Shown here one piece after another: positions 35,454 to 42,431 of a stretch of DNA of 64,000 nt. Below the pieces are notes generated by a model. That model saw nothing but the letters and a program-made list of their open reading frames with translations, had not been told where the DNA came from and did not search any database. Source of the DNA: Candidatus Bathyarchaeota archaeon (lineage in GTDB: Archaea; Thermoproteota; CALKCG01; B24); contig JAGTQM010000007.1 in assembly GCA_018396755.1 (NCBI GenBank), positions 16,440 through 80,439 on the forward strand. Direction: 5' to 3'. A program made the position numbers and the translations under genes. The number at the start of each line of letters is the position of its first letter. The first letter of the stretch is position 1.

Positions 35454-36293
35454 TTACGTAGATGCTGCGACGCTTACAAGTATTAAAACAGCTCCTAAAG
35501 CCTCTACCAGATTGAGTGTTTCTTGGAGTATGAAAAATGTGAATATCGATGCGAAAACCGGTTCAAGTAGAAGTATTAGACCTGTGAACTCCGGTGGGAC
35601 TACTTTCTGAGCCCAGGCTTGAATGTAGAAGGCGAAGGCCGTAGCAATAACACCCGTGTACATTACCGCTACTAGTATGTTATTCTCTGGTCTTATCCAA
35701 TTTTCACCGATGGATAGGGAGAATAATGCTGAAAGTGTTAAAACTGAAATAGATTCAGAGTATGCGAGTACCAACGCGTCCGACTCCTCAGATACTCTAC
35801 CTACTAAGAGTATTTGTAATGCCCATAGAAAAGCACATATAAATGTCAGCAAGTCGCCGATTGAAATAGAGGTTACCCTATAGGCTTCCGTTAATAAAAC
35901 CAACCCCACCATGCCTAAGGCTATGCTGAAAATAGCCTTTAAACTAGGCTTTTTACGGAAAAGTAGGAAGCTCAGTAGAGGAATAAGCGGAGTATTTAGA
36001 CTCGTTATGAAAGCCGAGTTTATGGCACTCGTATACCTTATTCCGAAGACTTGAAATAGGAAACCTAAGAAGACTACAACTCCAAGTCCTAAACCCTTCA
36101 GATTAGGATATGGCTTTCTCCTCGCTAGTAGTAGAATCGGTATGAGTATTAGCAAGGCTACTGTAAACCTTAAGAATAGGAAGAAGAAAACATCTAAACT
36201 CGATACGGCAATCTTCATAGCTGGAAAAGTTCCACCCCATGAGGCTGCAAGTAAGATTAAGGCAAGTCTTCCCTTTAACTCTCTCCTCTTCAG
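35454..36293 (-). CDS. EamA/DMT-family transporter, apparent CTG start
   Basis: Ten hydrophobic helices in two EamA repeats (FLFLRFTVALLILIPILLLA, AINSAFITSLNTPLIPLLSFLLFRKKPSL, VLAYSESISVLTLSALFSL, FTGLILLLEPVFASIFTFFIL) mark a drug/metabolite exporter. The ORF track starts at an internal ATG and misses the first helix. In frame upstream lies LKRRELKGRLALILLAASWG and GTFPAMKIA, clearly the family N-terminus. No ATG, GTG or TTG precedes it; the best start is CTG, 7 bases after a perfect AGGAGG. From CTG the protein is 279 residues, normal for the family. Substrate unknown. Confidence 0.82.
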   Translation of the reverse strand: MKRRELKGRLALILLAASWGGTFPAMKIAVSSLDVFFFLFLRFTVALLILIPILLLARRKPYPNLKGLGLGVVVFLGFLFQVFGIRYTSAINSAFITSLNTPLIPLLSFLLFRKKPSLKAIFSIALGMVGLVLLTEAYRVTSISIGDLLTFICAFLWALQILLVGRVSEESDALVLAYSESISVLTLSALFSLSIGENWIRPENNILVAVMYTGVIATAFAFYIQAWAQKVVPPEFTGLILLLEPVFASIFTFFILQETLNLVEALGAVLILVSVAAST

Positions 36294-36527
36294 CGGGTAA
36301 CCTCCTACTTCACGGCGGATTAAAACCTTTTCAATACTAATTGAGCCCTATTATAAACTTTAACACGTAGGATGTGGTATTAGGAAACCTTTGTGGAATC
36401 TTTTAGGTTATGAATGATGGTTCATGTTGCTGAAAACCATTTCAAATAAATACTATGACACTTCCATCATGTGAAACCTAAAATTATAATTTTAAGTACC
36501 GTGAAAAATTATTCTGGGTGGGAATAG

Positions 36528-37784
36528 GTGGATAAGCTTAAAGTAGGGTTTATAGGTTCTGGTTTCGCCACCAGATTCCACATATTGGGTTGGGTGGGCG
36601 TTAGAAACGCCGAAATCACAGCCATATACAATATCAGGGAAAGAAGCGCCCGTGAACTTGCATCTTTAGCTGAAAGCCTTGGCGTAGGTAAACCAAAAGT
36701 CTATACGGATATTTTTGAAATGCTTTCCAGTAAGTCTGTGGATGCGGTTTGGATAGCCAATCCAAATTTCGCAAGGTTAGATGTTGTTAAATCAATAGTT
36801 GAAGAAGTTAAACAAGGTAAAAGCGATTTAATAGGTGTCTGCTGTGAAAAACCCTTAGCTAGAAACATGGACGAAGCTGAAGCCCTTATTAAATTAATTG
36901 AAGATGTAGATCTCCTTCATGGATATCTTGAAAATCAGGTTTTCATGCCTTCCGTGGTTAAAGGTAAAGATATACTGTGGAAATATGGTGCCAAGTATAC
37001 GAAGAGACCTTATTTAGCTAGAGCTGCTGAAGAGCATGGTGGGCCACATTCATCTTGGTTCTGGAATGCTAGACTTTCCGGTGGAGGAGTTATGCTAGAT
37101 ATGATGTGCCATAGCTTAGAAGCAGCTAGATTTCTACTGAGCAATCCCGAGGAGTCTAAAAGCTCCTTAAAACCTAAAACAGTTTACGCTGAAATAGCTT
37201 CACTCAAATGGACTCAGGAGCCCTACAACTCGATGCTTAGAAGCAGATTTAAAGGGGAAGTAGATTACTCAAAAGAACCTGCTGAAGACTACGCTTTAGC
37301 AGTTGTAACCTACGAGGCGGAAGACGGTAGTCTAATAATATCGGAGACAAGAACCTCTTGGAGCTTCACCGGACCAGCTCTTAGATTAAGCTTCGAGGTC
37401 TTAGGCCCAGAATACTCCATGACCATTAACACTTTGCAGCCTGAACTTTTCACATTTTTCAGCCGAAACGTGAAAATACCGCCTACTGAAGAATTTGTCG
37501 AGAAGCAGGTTGCTGAGCAGGGGTTAATTCCGACGATTCCCAACGAGGCTTTCACATACGGATATATGGATGAGGACCGTTACATGGTAGACTGCTTTAT
37601 CAACGGAAGAAAACCTAGGGAAGACTGGACAGACGGACTATTGATAGTTCAATTGATGATGGCGTGCTATATGTCTGCGGAGCAAGGTAAAAAATTGAAG
37701 TTTAACCCTGAAGTTCTCAGAGGATTCATACCAGCTGTAGCAAAAGGGCTTTGGAAACCTAAGACTATAGCTGAGGCTCCGTAA
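36528..37784 (+). CDS. Gfo/Idh/MocA-family oxidoreductase (long form)
   Basis: The 418-residue enzyme has the Rossmann motif GFIGSGFATRFH, CEKPLARNM with the catalytic Lys, and SGGGVMLDMMCHSLEAARFLL with the active-site Asp/His pair. The extended C-terminal domain (RGFIPAVAKGLWKP) distinguishes it from the shorter paralogue at 2.6 kb. It likely oxidises a sugar or cyclitol with NAD(P). The start is GTG directly after a TAG. Its last 20 bp overlap the convergent LX gene. Confidence 0.88.
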   Translation: MDKLKVGFIGSGFATRFHILGWVGVRNAEITAIYNIRERSARELASLAESLGVGKPKVYTDIFEMLSSKSVDAVWIANPNFARLDVVKSIVEEVKQGKSDLIGVCCEKPLARNMDEAEALIKLIEDVDLLHGYLENQVFMPSVVKGKDILWKYGAKYTKRPYLARAAEEHGGPHSSWFWNARLSGGGVMLDMMCHSLEAARFLLSNPEESKSSLKPKTVYAEIASLKWTQEPYNSMLRSRFKGEVDYSKEPAEDYALAVVTYEAEDGSLIISETRTSWSFTGPALRLSFEVLGPEYSMTINTLQPELFTFFSRNVKIPPTEEFVEKQVAEQGLIPTIPNEAFTYGYMDEDRYMVDCFINGRKPREDWTDGLLIVQLMMACYMSAEQGKKLKFNPEVLRGFIPAVAKGLWKPKTIAEAP

Positions 37785-37965
37785 TTTCTTCAATGGAAAT
37801 TATTTCTATTCCAGTTCTTTTCAACTTATGACGGCTCCCAAACTCAGAGTATATCTTTTCAACAGCATGCTCCGGCTTTAAGGCTCTAACCTCTTTAACA
37901 AACCTCGATTTTTGAAAACCCATAGGCAATCTTCCTATTATGCGGAAGACTTTAATTTCACCCAT
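37765..37965 (-). CDS. rpl18a: 50S ribosomal protein L18Ae/LX
   Basis: The 66-residue protein (KVFRIIGRLPMGFQKSRFVK, then EVRALKPEHAVEKIYSEFGSRHKLKR and IEIISIEEI) is archaeal LX, the counterpart of part of eukaryotic L18a, on the large subunit near the stalk base. In many archaea it sits in front of pfdA-ftsY; here it stands alone between a metabolic gene and the integrated element. Confidence 0.93.
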   Translation of the reverse strand: MGEIKVFRIIGRLPMGFQKSRFVKEVRALKPEHAVEKIYSEFGSRHKLKRTGIEIISIEEITEPQL

Positions 37966-38334
37966 GGAGACACCCCGTTGTTTAAATGTTATGCAACACT
38001 ATACTGTAGATGCTGGAAAAACTAAATATACCAACGTTAGTTTAAAGTTTTCTATCTACCGTGTAAGAGTCTCAACGCTGGGAGAAAGGGAGAGTATAGG
38101 GGCTACGCAGATTTAAAGTACAACTATTAAAATGAAAAGCATTTACTTATAGCCATAACATTATATCGTGGCGATGTCTCCCGCAAACCCCCATTTTTCC
38201 TCGCTAGCCTTTTTTTATCATCAAAATCCCTCCTTTTTTGTAAAGGAGCCTTTGAGGTACTTCTATGGTAGGGTTCAGCGGTTTAAAAACACCGAATACT
38301 TCATTTTAATTAAACAAGGAAAAGATTTAAAACT
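37966..38334. other. Intergenic region spanning LX promoter and the element's left edge
   Basis: The left part is the LX leader. Around 38041-38120 I see no gene. At 38127-38158 the old 3' end of the aIF6 gene is preserved (see the att entry). The listed 79-codon ORF at 38168 has poor codon character and I do not support it. Confidence 0.5.
38127..38158 (-). repeat. attL-like site: displaced 3' end of the aIF6 gene
   Basis: Read on the minus strand this segment encodes MAISKCFSF and a TAA, the same C-terminus as intact aIF6 (MAISKCFSL). Its first 22 bases are identical to those inside the aIF6 gene at 40388-40409. It is therefore the original gene end, displaced when an element integrated and supplied a replacement end. 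Confidence 0.8.
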
Positions 38335-38361
38335 TCAAGCCGCGGCTGAGCCGCGGCTTGA
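38335..38361. repeat. GC-rich perfect hairpin, 12-bp stem
   Basis: TCAAGCCGCGGC and GCCGCGGCTTGA pair perfectly around the loop TGA. Both arms contain the palindrome GCCGCGGC. Such GC content stands out in this AT-rich DNA. It lies exactly at the start of the methyltransferase-type fragment, whose TTG start is inside the right arm. It could be a terminator, an IS end or a replication or mobilisation site. Confidence 0.7.
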
Positions 38362-39254
38362 CGTACAAGTTTTATATTCATCCAAGCGCGGTGCTTCAAA
38401 ACGGTAAATGGATCTGCGTAAGGTGCGGCGCCGAGTTGCCTGATAACACGTTTAAAACGTCGTTTCCATGCAGTATAAGCGTCTCAACACCGTTCGATGA
38501 ACGGGTTTCCGTCGATGTTTGGAACTGCAGAGTAAGGGTGGTCGTTCACGGCGTCCATATAGCCGATTTCTGCAACGCCCAGGAGCGTAAAAAGCTTGAC
38601 AGGCTTGACTACATCGTTGTGAATAGATTCCCTGGTGCAGAACAAATATTCTCCAATAGGGCCCAAGCCGAAAGAACGCTTCATAATATCTCCAGATGGA
38701 AAGAAATTGTCAATTTAAAGAAAGCCAATTTGGTGTTATCCAGACGTTTTGACTTGTCAGCAAGAGGGACTAAACATTTGGCGTTTTATTCTACAACGCC
38801 CATTTTTGGAGTTGACATGTGGAGTATAACAGGCTTTAGTGATGAAGATGCAAAAATTTTCGCTTTATGGTTCAATAGCACCTTAAATCTACTTCAAATG
38901 ATAATTCACAGAACCGAAACGCGAGGAGCTTGGATGAAATTGCACGAGTACCAAATTAGAGATTCAATGATGCTTAACCTTAAGGAGCTGACTTCTGAGC
39001 AGAGGAGATATTTGCTTGATTTGTTTGACAAACTGAAAAAGCAAGAATTTCCAAGTATTTTTGAGCAATTAAAAAGCAAGTTTCCACTAAGAGTAGAGAT
39101 TGATAAGGCTATACTCAGAGTGCTTGGTTTCGGTGATGATGAGATTAATCGCACTCTCGACTATCTTTATCCTGCCTTAGCCAATGAGATCGAACAACTT
39201 AAAAGGCTTATGGAAGGTTGGTTTGATCGAAACAGATATAAAATTTGCGAATGA
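38358..39254 (+). CDS. C-terminal-like fragment of an adenine DNA methyltransferase (specificity region)
   Basis: The 298-residue frame includes FALWFNSTLNLLQMIIHRTETRGAWMKLHEYQIRD, the pattern seen in the C-terminal target-recognition part of type I/IIG N6-adenine methyltransferases, followed by a helical tail (LTSEQRRYLLDLFDKLKKQ). The catalytic NPPY and SAM-binding motifs are absent. The N-terminal part has CVRCGAEL. It may be a truncated enzyme or a stand-alone recognition subunit. The stop overlaps the ATG of the EVE-nuclease gene (ATGA), so the two are coupled. The start in the hairpin arm is uncertain. Confidence 0.6.
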   Translation: MTYKFYIHPSAVLQNGKWICVRCGAELPDNTFKTSFPCSISVSTPFDERVSVDVWNCRVRVVVHGVHIADFCNAQERKKLDRLDYIVVNRFPGAEQIFSNRAQAERTLHNISRWKEIVNLKKANLVLSRRFDLSARGTKHLAFYSTTPIFGVDMWSITGFSDEDAKIFALWFNSTLNLLQMIIHRTETRGAWMKLHEYQIRDSMMLNLKELTSEQRRYLLDLFDKLKKQEFPSIFEQLKSKFPLRVEIDKAILRVLGFGDDEINRTLDYLYPALANEIEQLKRLMEGWFDRNRYKICE

Positions 39255-40114
39255 AGACTATAATGGTGTTAAATTTGTCGAGATGGTGGGTTGCTGTAGG
39301 TCCGCAAGAGAATTGGCAGACGGCATTTGAGAATGGAAACATTTGGGGGGTGCGGGCAACTCCAAAGCTTAAGGCTTTTTGGGAGAAGCTCTCTAAAGGC
39401 GATGGATTGCTTTTTTACGTGACATCTCCAGTTGGAGGCATAATTGGATACGGGGTAATTCAGACAAAGTTTAGGCAGGATAAGCCTCTCTGGCCTCAGG
39501 AAGTTAAGGAAGGTAGGATTATGTGGCCTTTCCGTTTTGAGTTTGACGTTTCCTATTGTTTGCCACAAGATAGGTGGAGAAGCGATAAAGTGGTTTTTAA
39601 AAAGCTTATCCCTCGGGGTTTTCAGCCAATAAGTGGAGAATTGGCAAATCAAGTAATCCAGAAACTGTATCCCCAAGCAAAGGTTGCAGAAGCAGAAAAA
39701 GCAAGACCCGTTGAAAAAGAGGCTTCCCTTCACGAGGAGGTTAAGGAGAAGCTTCTTGAAATTGGGCGCCTTCAGAAAATGGTTTCTGAAAGTGAGTATG
39801 ATATGGATGGGGGAAAGTTGGATGTTGTCTGGAGAAGGGTTAAAAAGGGCTTCCCCACATACGTTTTTGAGATCCAAGTTGGCGGAGATCTATACCACGC
39901 CATAGGTAAGCTCAAACATGCCCATGACCTCTGGAACAGTAACATATTTCTCATCACTACGAAAAATGAAGTCGCCAAAGCCCAAGAGCTCCTATCAGGT
40001 ACATTCCATGAAATAGAGAGAAAAATCCGAGTAATTGAAATCGAAAAAATAAACGAGTTATTCAAACTCAAGAAGGCTTACAAAGATTTCGAATATCAGC
40101 TTGGCATTTCATAA
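39251..40114 (+). CDS. EVE-domain protein with C-terminal PD-(D/E)XK-like nuclease
   Basis: Residues about 1-130 form an EVE (PUA-like, modified-base reader) domain: SRWWVAVGPQENWQTAFENG, KGDGLLFYVTSPVGG and the basic pocket region KEGRIMWPFRFEF. After a charged linker (EKARPVEKEASLHEEVKEK) the C-terminal domain has GGKLDVVWRRV and TYVFEIQVGGDLYHAIGKLKHA, a D-x(n)-ExQ core of the restriction-endonuclease-like fold. Such architecture suits a nuclease that acts on modified DNA. Start chosen at the ATG that overlaps the preceding stop; the TTG two codons earlier is possible. Function as defence is inferred from domains and mobile context. Confidence 0.7.
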   Translation: MKTIMVLNLSRWWVAVGPQENWQTAFENGNIWGVRATPKLKAFWEKLSKGDGLLFYVTSPVGGIIGYGVIQTKFRQDKPLWPQEVKEGRIMWPFRFEFDVSYCLPQDRWRSDKVVFKKLIPRGFQPISGELANQVIQKLYPQAKVAEAEKARPVEKEASLHEEVKEKLLEIGRLQKMVSESEYDMDGGKLDVVWRRVKKGFPTYVFEIQVGGDLYHAIGKLKHAHDLWNSNIFLITTKNEVAKAQELLSGTFHEIERKIRVIEIEKINELFKLKKAYKDFEYQLGIS

Positions 40115-40170
40115 CAGATTCATCAACCTTCTAAACTATAAACTGTAGCAACACAGAATTTACCTTCGAT

Positions 40171-40377
40171 CTAAACAAATTCTGTAATGGCCGCCTCCCT
40201 TTTCTTACGTTTCCTTTTTAGCCATGCTTTTATGAACTCTTCTATTTCCCTGCGATTGTATGGATCTTTCCACGCGGTTTCGAGGACTTGGCACTCGTTT
40301 GTTGCACCTATTAGCCCGAAGTAAGCTGTTAGCTCAACGGTATAATACTTTTCAGAAAACGTAAGTAAAGCATTCAC
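40171..40377 (-). CDS. Small hypothetical protein behind aIF6
   Basis: The 68-residue frame starts at GTG immediately after the aIF6 stop (TAA GTG) and reads YYTVELTAYFGLIGATNECQ, then a basic helix EEFIKAWLKRKRKKREAA. I recognise no family. It lies inside the integrated element and would be translated from the aIF6 transcript. Its first codons include a 13-bp near-copy (TAAGTGAATGCTT) of part of the att repeat 22 bp away. Confidence 0.4.
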   Translation of the reverse strand: MNALLTFSEKYYTVELTAYFGLIGATNECQVLETAWKDPYNRREIEEFIKAWLKRKRKKREAAITEFV

Positions 40378-41040
40378 TTACAGTGAGAAGCATTTACTTA
40401 TAGCCATAAGTTCGCTACCTGAAGTCCCTCTTCCGACGACTCCGCCCTTTTGATTTACGACTAAACCCAGTTTCACATAAGGTAGTCCATTTATCACGGT
40501 TCCAGTATGAACTGGAACATTTAAAAAGTCCTCTATCAGGAGGGCTTCATCCCGTCTTATTTTTGGATGAGCGTAAACAGCCTTATTTGAAGCTACTGCT
40601 GAAGAGCCAACGTATGGTAGATCAGCTATAGTTGAACGTTTAACTTTAACATTTAAAACCTCTTCAACAATATGTATTATATCCTCAGGTATTTGAGGGT
40701 CGACTATTGCGGCTTTGTCATTCGTCAAAATCCTATTACCTAGAGATATGAAGGTTTGTATGGAAACAGCTTTAACACCAAGTCTTTCACGGATCAGGTC
40801 AACTTCATGCTCACAACCGTAGGGTAGTAGTACTCCGTTAGAGTTTGCTACCGATAAAGCACCCAGGAGCTTAGACCCTCTAATCCGTAGACTTAAAACC
40901 TTATCCACTTTAAAGCATCTTCTAAGAAACTCCATCTTATTTTCACTTATACCGCTTGGAACAAGCAGAAAATCATCCGTGGCTATTATAAAGAGACCTA
41001 TGTTTGGATTGCCTAAATACTGGAAGTATTGAAGGGACAC
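40378..41040 (-). CDS. eif6: Translation initiation factor 6 (aIF6), 3' end replaced by the integrated element
   Basis: The protein matches the five-fold pseudosymmetric aIF6: YLGNPNIGLFIIATDDFLLVP, then repeats with SVANSNGVLLPYGCEHEV, LGNRILTNDKAAIVDP, AVASNKAVYAHPKI and LVVNQKGGVVGRGTSGSELM. It prevents premature joining of ribosomal subunits. The track opens at an upstream TTG; I prefer the GTG giving MSLQYFQYLGNPNIG. Residues MAISKCFSL at the end lie in the att repeat, so the last codons come from the element side yet preserve the protein. First gene of the aIF6-L31e-type cluster's downstream end on this strand. Confidence 0.94.
   Translation of the reverse strand: MSLQYFQYLGNPNIGLFIIATDDFLLVPSGISENKMEFLRRCFKVDKVLSLRIRGSKLLGALSVANSNGVLLPYGCEHEVDLIRERLGVKAVSIQTFISLGNRILTNDKAAIVDPQIPEDIIHIVEEVLNVKVKRSTIADLPYVGSSAVASNKAVYAHPKIRRDEALLIEDFLNVPVHTGTVINGLPYVKLGLVVNQKGGVVGRGTSGSELMAISKCFSL
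40388..40409 (-). repeat. attR-like site inside the aIF6 gene
   Basis: This is the second copy of the 22-bp repeat, here within the functional aIF6 reading frame. A partial, imperfect 13-bp copy follows one helical turn-pair further inside the element (around 40366-40378), which could be an integrase arm-type site. Confidence 0.65.
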
Positions 41041-41120
41041 ACAACTATTTTTGAAGATCAATTATTAAAACGTTAAATCTACGTTTATGGAAAATGGGAA
41101 GACGTATTTACATATCAGAT

Positions 41121-41396
41121 TTAGCCGACTAATTTGAGAATATAGTTATCTTCTTCTTTCTCAACTTTAACCTTGACCATTCTAGGTGGTTTTTTCAAAC
41201 CTCTAGACCATATTAACACGTTTAAGCTTTCATCGATCTTTATATTATCTATGCTTGTCTTAAGATGTCTAGCAGCCTGCTCCTTGATAAACCTTACAGC
41301 TTTAGGAGTCCGAGCATACCCTGAATAGTCCCAGATCCTCCTAAGATTTATGGAAATTATCTTTTCTTCAGAAGAAGATCCACTCAAACTGCGCAC
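41121..41396 (-). CDS. rpl31e: 50S ribosomal protein L31e
   Basis: The 91-residue protein has the L31e core ISINLRRIWDYSGYARTPKAVRFIKEQAARHLKTS and the beta strand NVLIWSRGLKKPPRMVKVKV. It sits near the peptide exit tunnel. It starts at GTG and follows L39e closely, as in many archaea, with aIF6 downstream. Confidence 0.95.
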   Translation of the reverse strand: MRSLSGSSSEEKIISINLRRIWDYSGYARTPKAVRFIKEQAARHLKTSIDNIKIDESLNVLIWSRGLKKPPRMVKVKVEKEEDNYILKLVG

Positions 41397-41401
41397 CTCC
41401 G

Positions 41402-41557
41402 TTAAAGCTTAAGTTTAACCACCCTCCAATTCCTTCGCTTAGGGCTCGTACGAACCCTACCTTTAGTTTTAAGGTAAACCCACGGGGGGACTGGCCTGTT
41501 CTGCTTTAGAGCTTTAGCAAGTCTTCTCTTTTTACCAGCAGGCTTATGGGCTGCCAA
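41402..41557 (-). CDS. rpl39e: 50S ribosomal protein L39e
   Basis: Too short for the ORF track, this 51-residue basic protein reads [40 protein letters not shown] and [11 protein letters not shown], the complete L39e that lines the exit tunnel. Start TTG with AGGAGG eight bases upstream. It lies 2 bp after the PDCD5-family gene and 5 bp before L31e. Confidence 0.95.
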   Translation of the reverse strand: MAAHKPAGKKRRLAKALKQNRPVPPWVYLKTKGRVRTSPKRRNWRVVKLKL

Positions 41558-41559
41558 CT

Positions 41560-41895
41560 TTAAATCCTCCTGATTCTTATCTCCCTCCTCTGAGAACCTT
41601 GAAGTCTAATTAATATACGTTTAAGTATTTCGTCTGTTATAGGTGGTTCTATACGTCCAGATTGAACCGCCTGTATAAGCTCATTTTCCAATTTTTCAAC
41701 AAAATCAGGTTTAACTATTTTAAGATTTGATAGCCTCTGTCTAGCATCAGGGGTGAGTATAACTCTCAGCATGGCTTGTTTTTCAGCTTCATACTTCTCC
41801 TTAGCTTCAGCAACCCTACGCTCCTCTTCAAGCCTCTTCTGAAGCTCTAAAAGTTTTCTACGTTTAAGTTCTTCAAGCTCAAGGTCTTCAGCCAC
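41560..41895 (-). CDS. PDCD5/TFAR19-family DNA-binding protein
   Basis: The 111-residue, highly charged helical protein ([23 protein letters not shown], then [29 protein letters not shown] and [17 protein letters not shown]) is the archaeal PDCD5 homologue that is almost always encoded between S19e and L39e. Its biochemical role is unsettled; DNA binding and ribosome-linked functions have been proposed. It starts at GTG. Confidence 0.94.
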   Translation of the reverse strand: MAEDLELEELKRRKLLELQKRLEEERRVAEAKEKYEAEKQAMLRVILTPDARQRLSNLKIVKPDFVEKLENELIQAVQSGRIEPPITDEILKRILIRLQGSQRREIRIRRI

Positions 41896-41909
41896 TATTT
41901 TCCACCCCC

Positions 41910-42359
41910 TTAAGCTGAGGAGGCTACACTACTTCTATACTTCTTCAGCACGTCTGCCGCTAGAGAGTCGAGAAAACTTACACCTTTAGATGTAAGAATC
42001 CTTCCCCTCCTATCAACCTTATGAATTAAACCAGATTTTTCAAGCTGTTGCAGAATCTTCCTTATATGGTTACGACCAGCTTTCCTAAAATGGGGAGGTT
42101 TACGCTTCCCCCTCTTTCTACCGCCATATTCCGTAGCAAGTCGAGAAACCCCTAGAGGACCTTTAACATATAGTTTACGTAGGATGGAGGCTGCTCTAAC
42201 ATACCACCAGTCTAGATCTACGGGGATCCTCTCTTTAAAGCAACCTGTTTTAACAAACATGACCCACATTGGAGGGGTTATATCAGGGAAGTTTTCTTTA
42301 AGTTCCTCAGCTAGTCTTTTAATCAATACGTCAGCTGGTACATCGTAAACCGTTACCAA
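41910..42359 (-). CDS. rps19e: 30S ribosomal protein S19e
   Basis: The 149-residue protein has the S19e winged-helix fold: VYDVPADVLIKRLAEELKEN, DLDWWYVRAASILRKLYVKGPLGVSRLATEYGG and HFRKAGRNHIRKILQQLEKSGLI. It binds the head of the small subunit. The start is TTG. It opens the S19e-PDCD5-L39e-L31e-aIF6 operon. Confidence 0.95.
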   Translation of the reverse strand: MVTVYDVPADVLIKRLAEELKENFPDITPPMWVMFVKTGCFKERIPVDLDWWYVRAASILRKLYVKGPLGVSRLATEYGGRKRGKRKPPHFRKAGRNHIRKILQQLEKSGLIHKVDRRGRILTSKGVSFLDSLAADVLKKYRSSVASSA

Positions 42360-42431
42360 CCATCACACCTCTAATTAAAGCTAGATTAAACTACTGTTTT
42401 TCAGGAAGAAGAGATAATCACATGGTTTAAT

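Larger units (their letters stand above)
38137..40409. mobile_element. Small integrated element in the 3' end of the aIF6 gene
   Basis: A 22-bp direct repeat (begins AAGCATTTACTTATAG) lies at both borders. The right copy is within the coding end of aIF6 and the left copy keeps the former stop codon region, the classic outcome of site-specific integration into a gene's 3' end. The 2.25-kb interior holds a methyltransferase-type fragment, an EVE-nuclease gene, one small ORF and a GC-rich hairpin. No integrase is present, so it is probably a deleted or mobilised derivative. Confidence 0.75.

Noticed and set aside
36410-36485. Possible C/D-box guide RNA (ATGATGG ... CTGA)
   Set aside because: Only one C-like and one D-like box are visible and no convincing C' or D box at proper spacing, so a guide RNA is not supported.
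22999-38190. 13-base match CCCGCAAACCCCC at about 23.01 kb and 38.18 kb as a dispersed repeat
   Set aside because: The similarity does not extend beyond a short C-rich run followed by T-runs; too little to call a repeat family.
38168-38407. 79-codon ORF at the left of the aIF6-integrated element
   Set aside because: Low-complexity Phe/Ser/Pro start, overlap with the GC-rich hairpin and with the better-supported methyltransferase-type frame, and no ribosome-binding site.
40378-41061. Use of the upstream TTG as the aIF6 start
   Set aside because: Family members begin just before the GNPNIG motif; the GTG seven codons later fits better.
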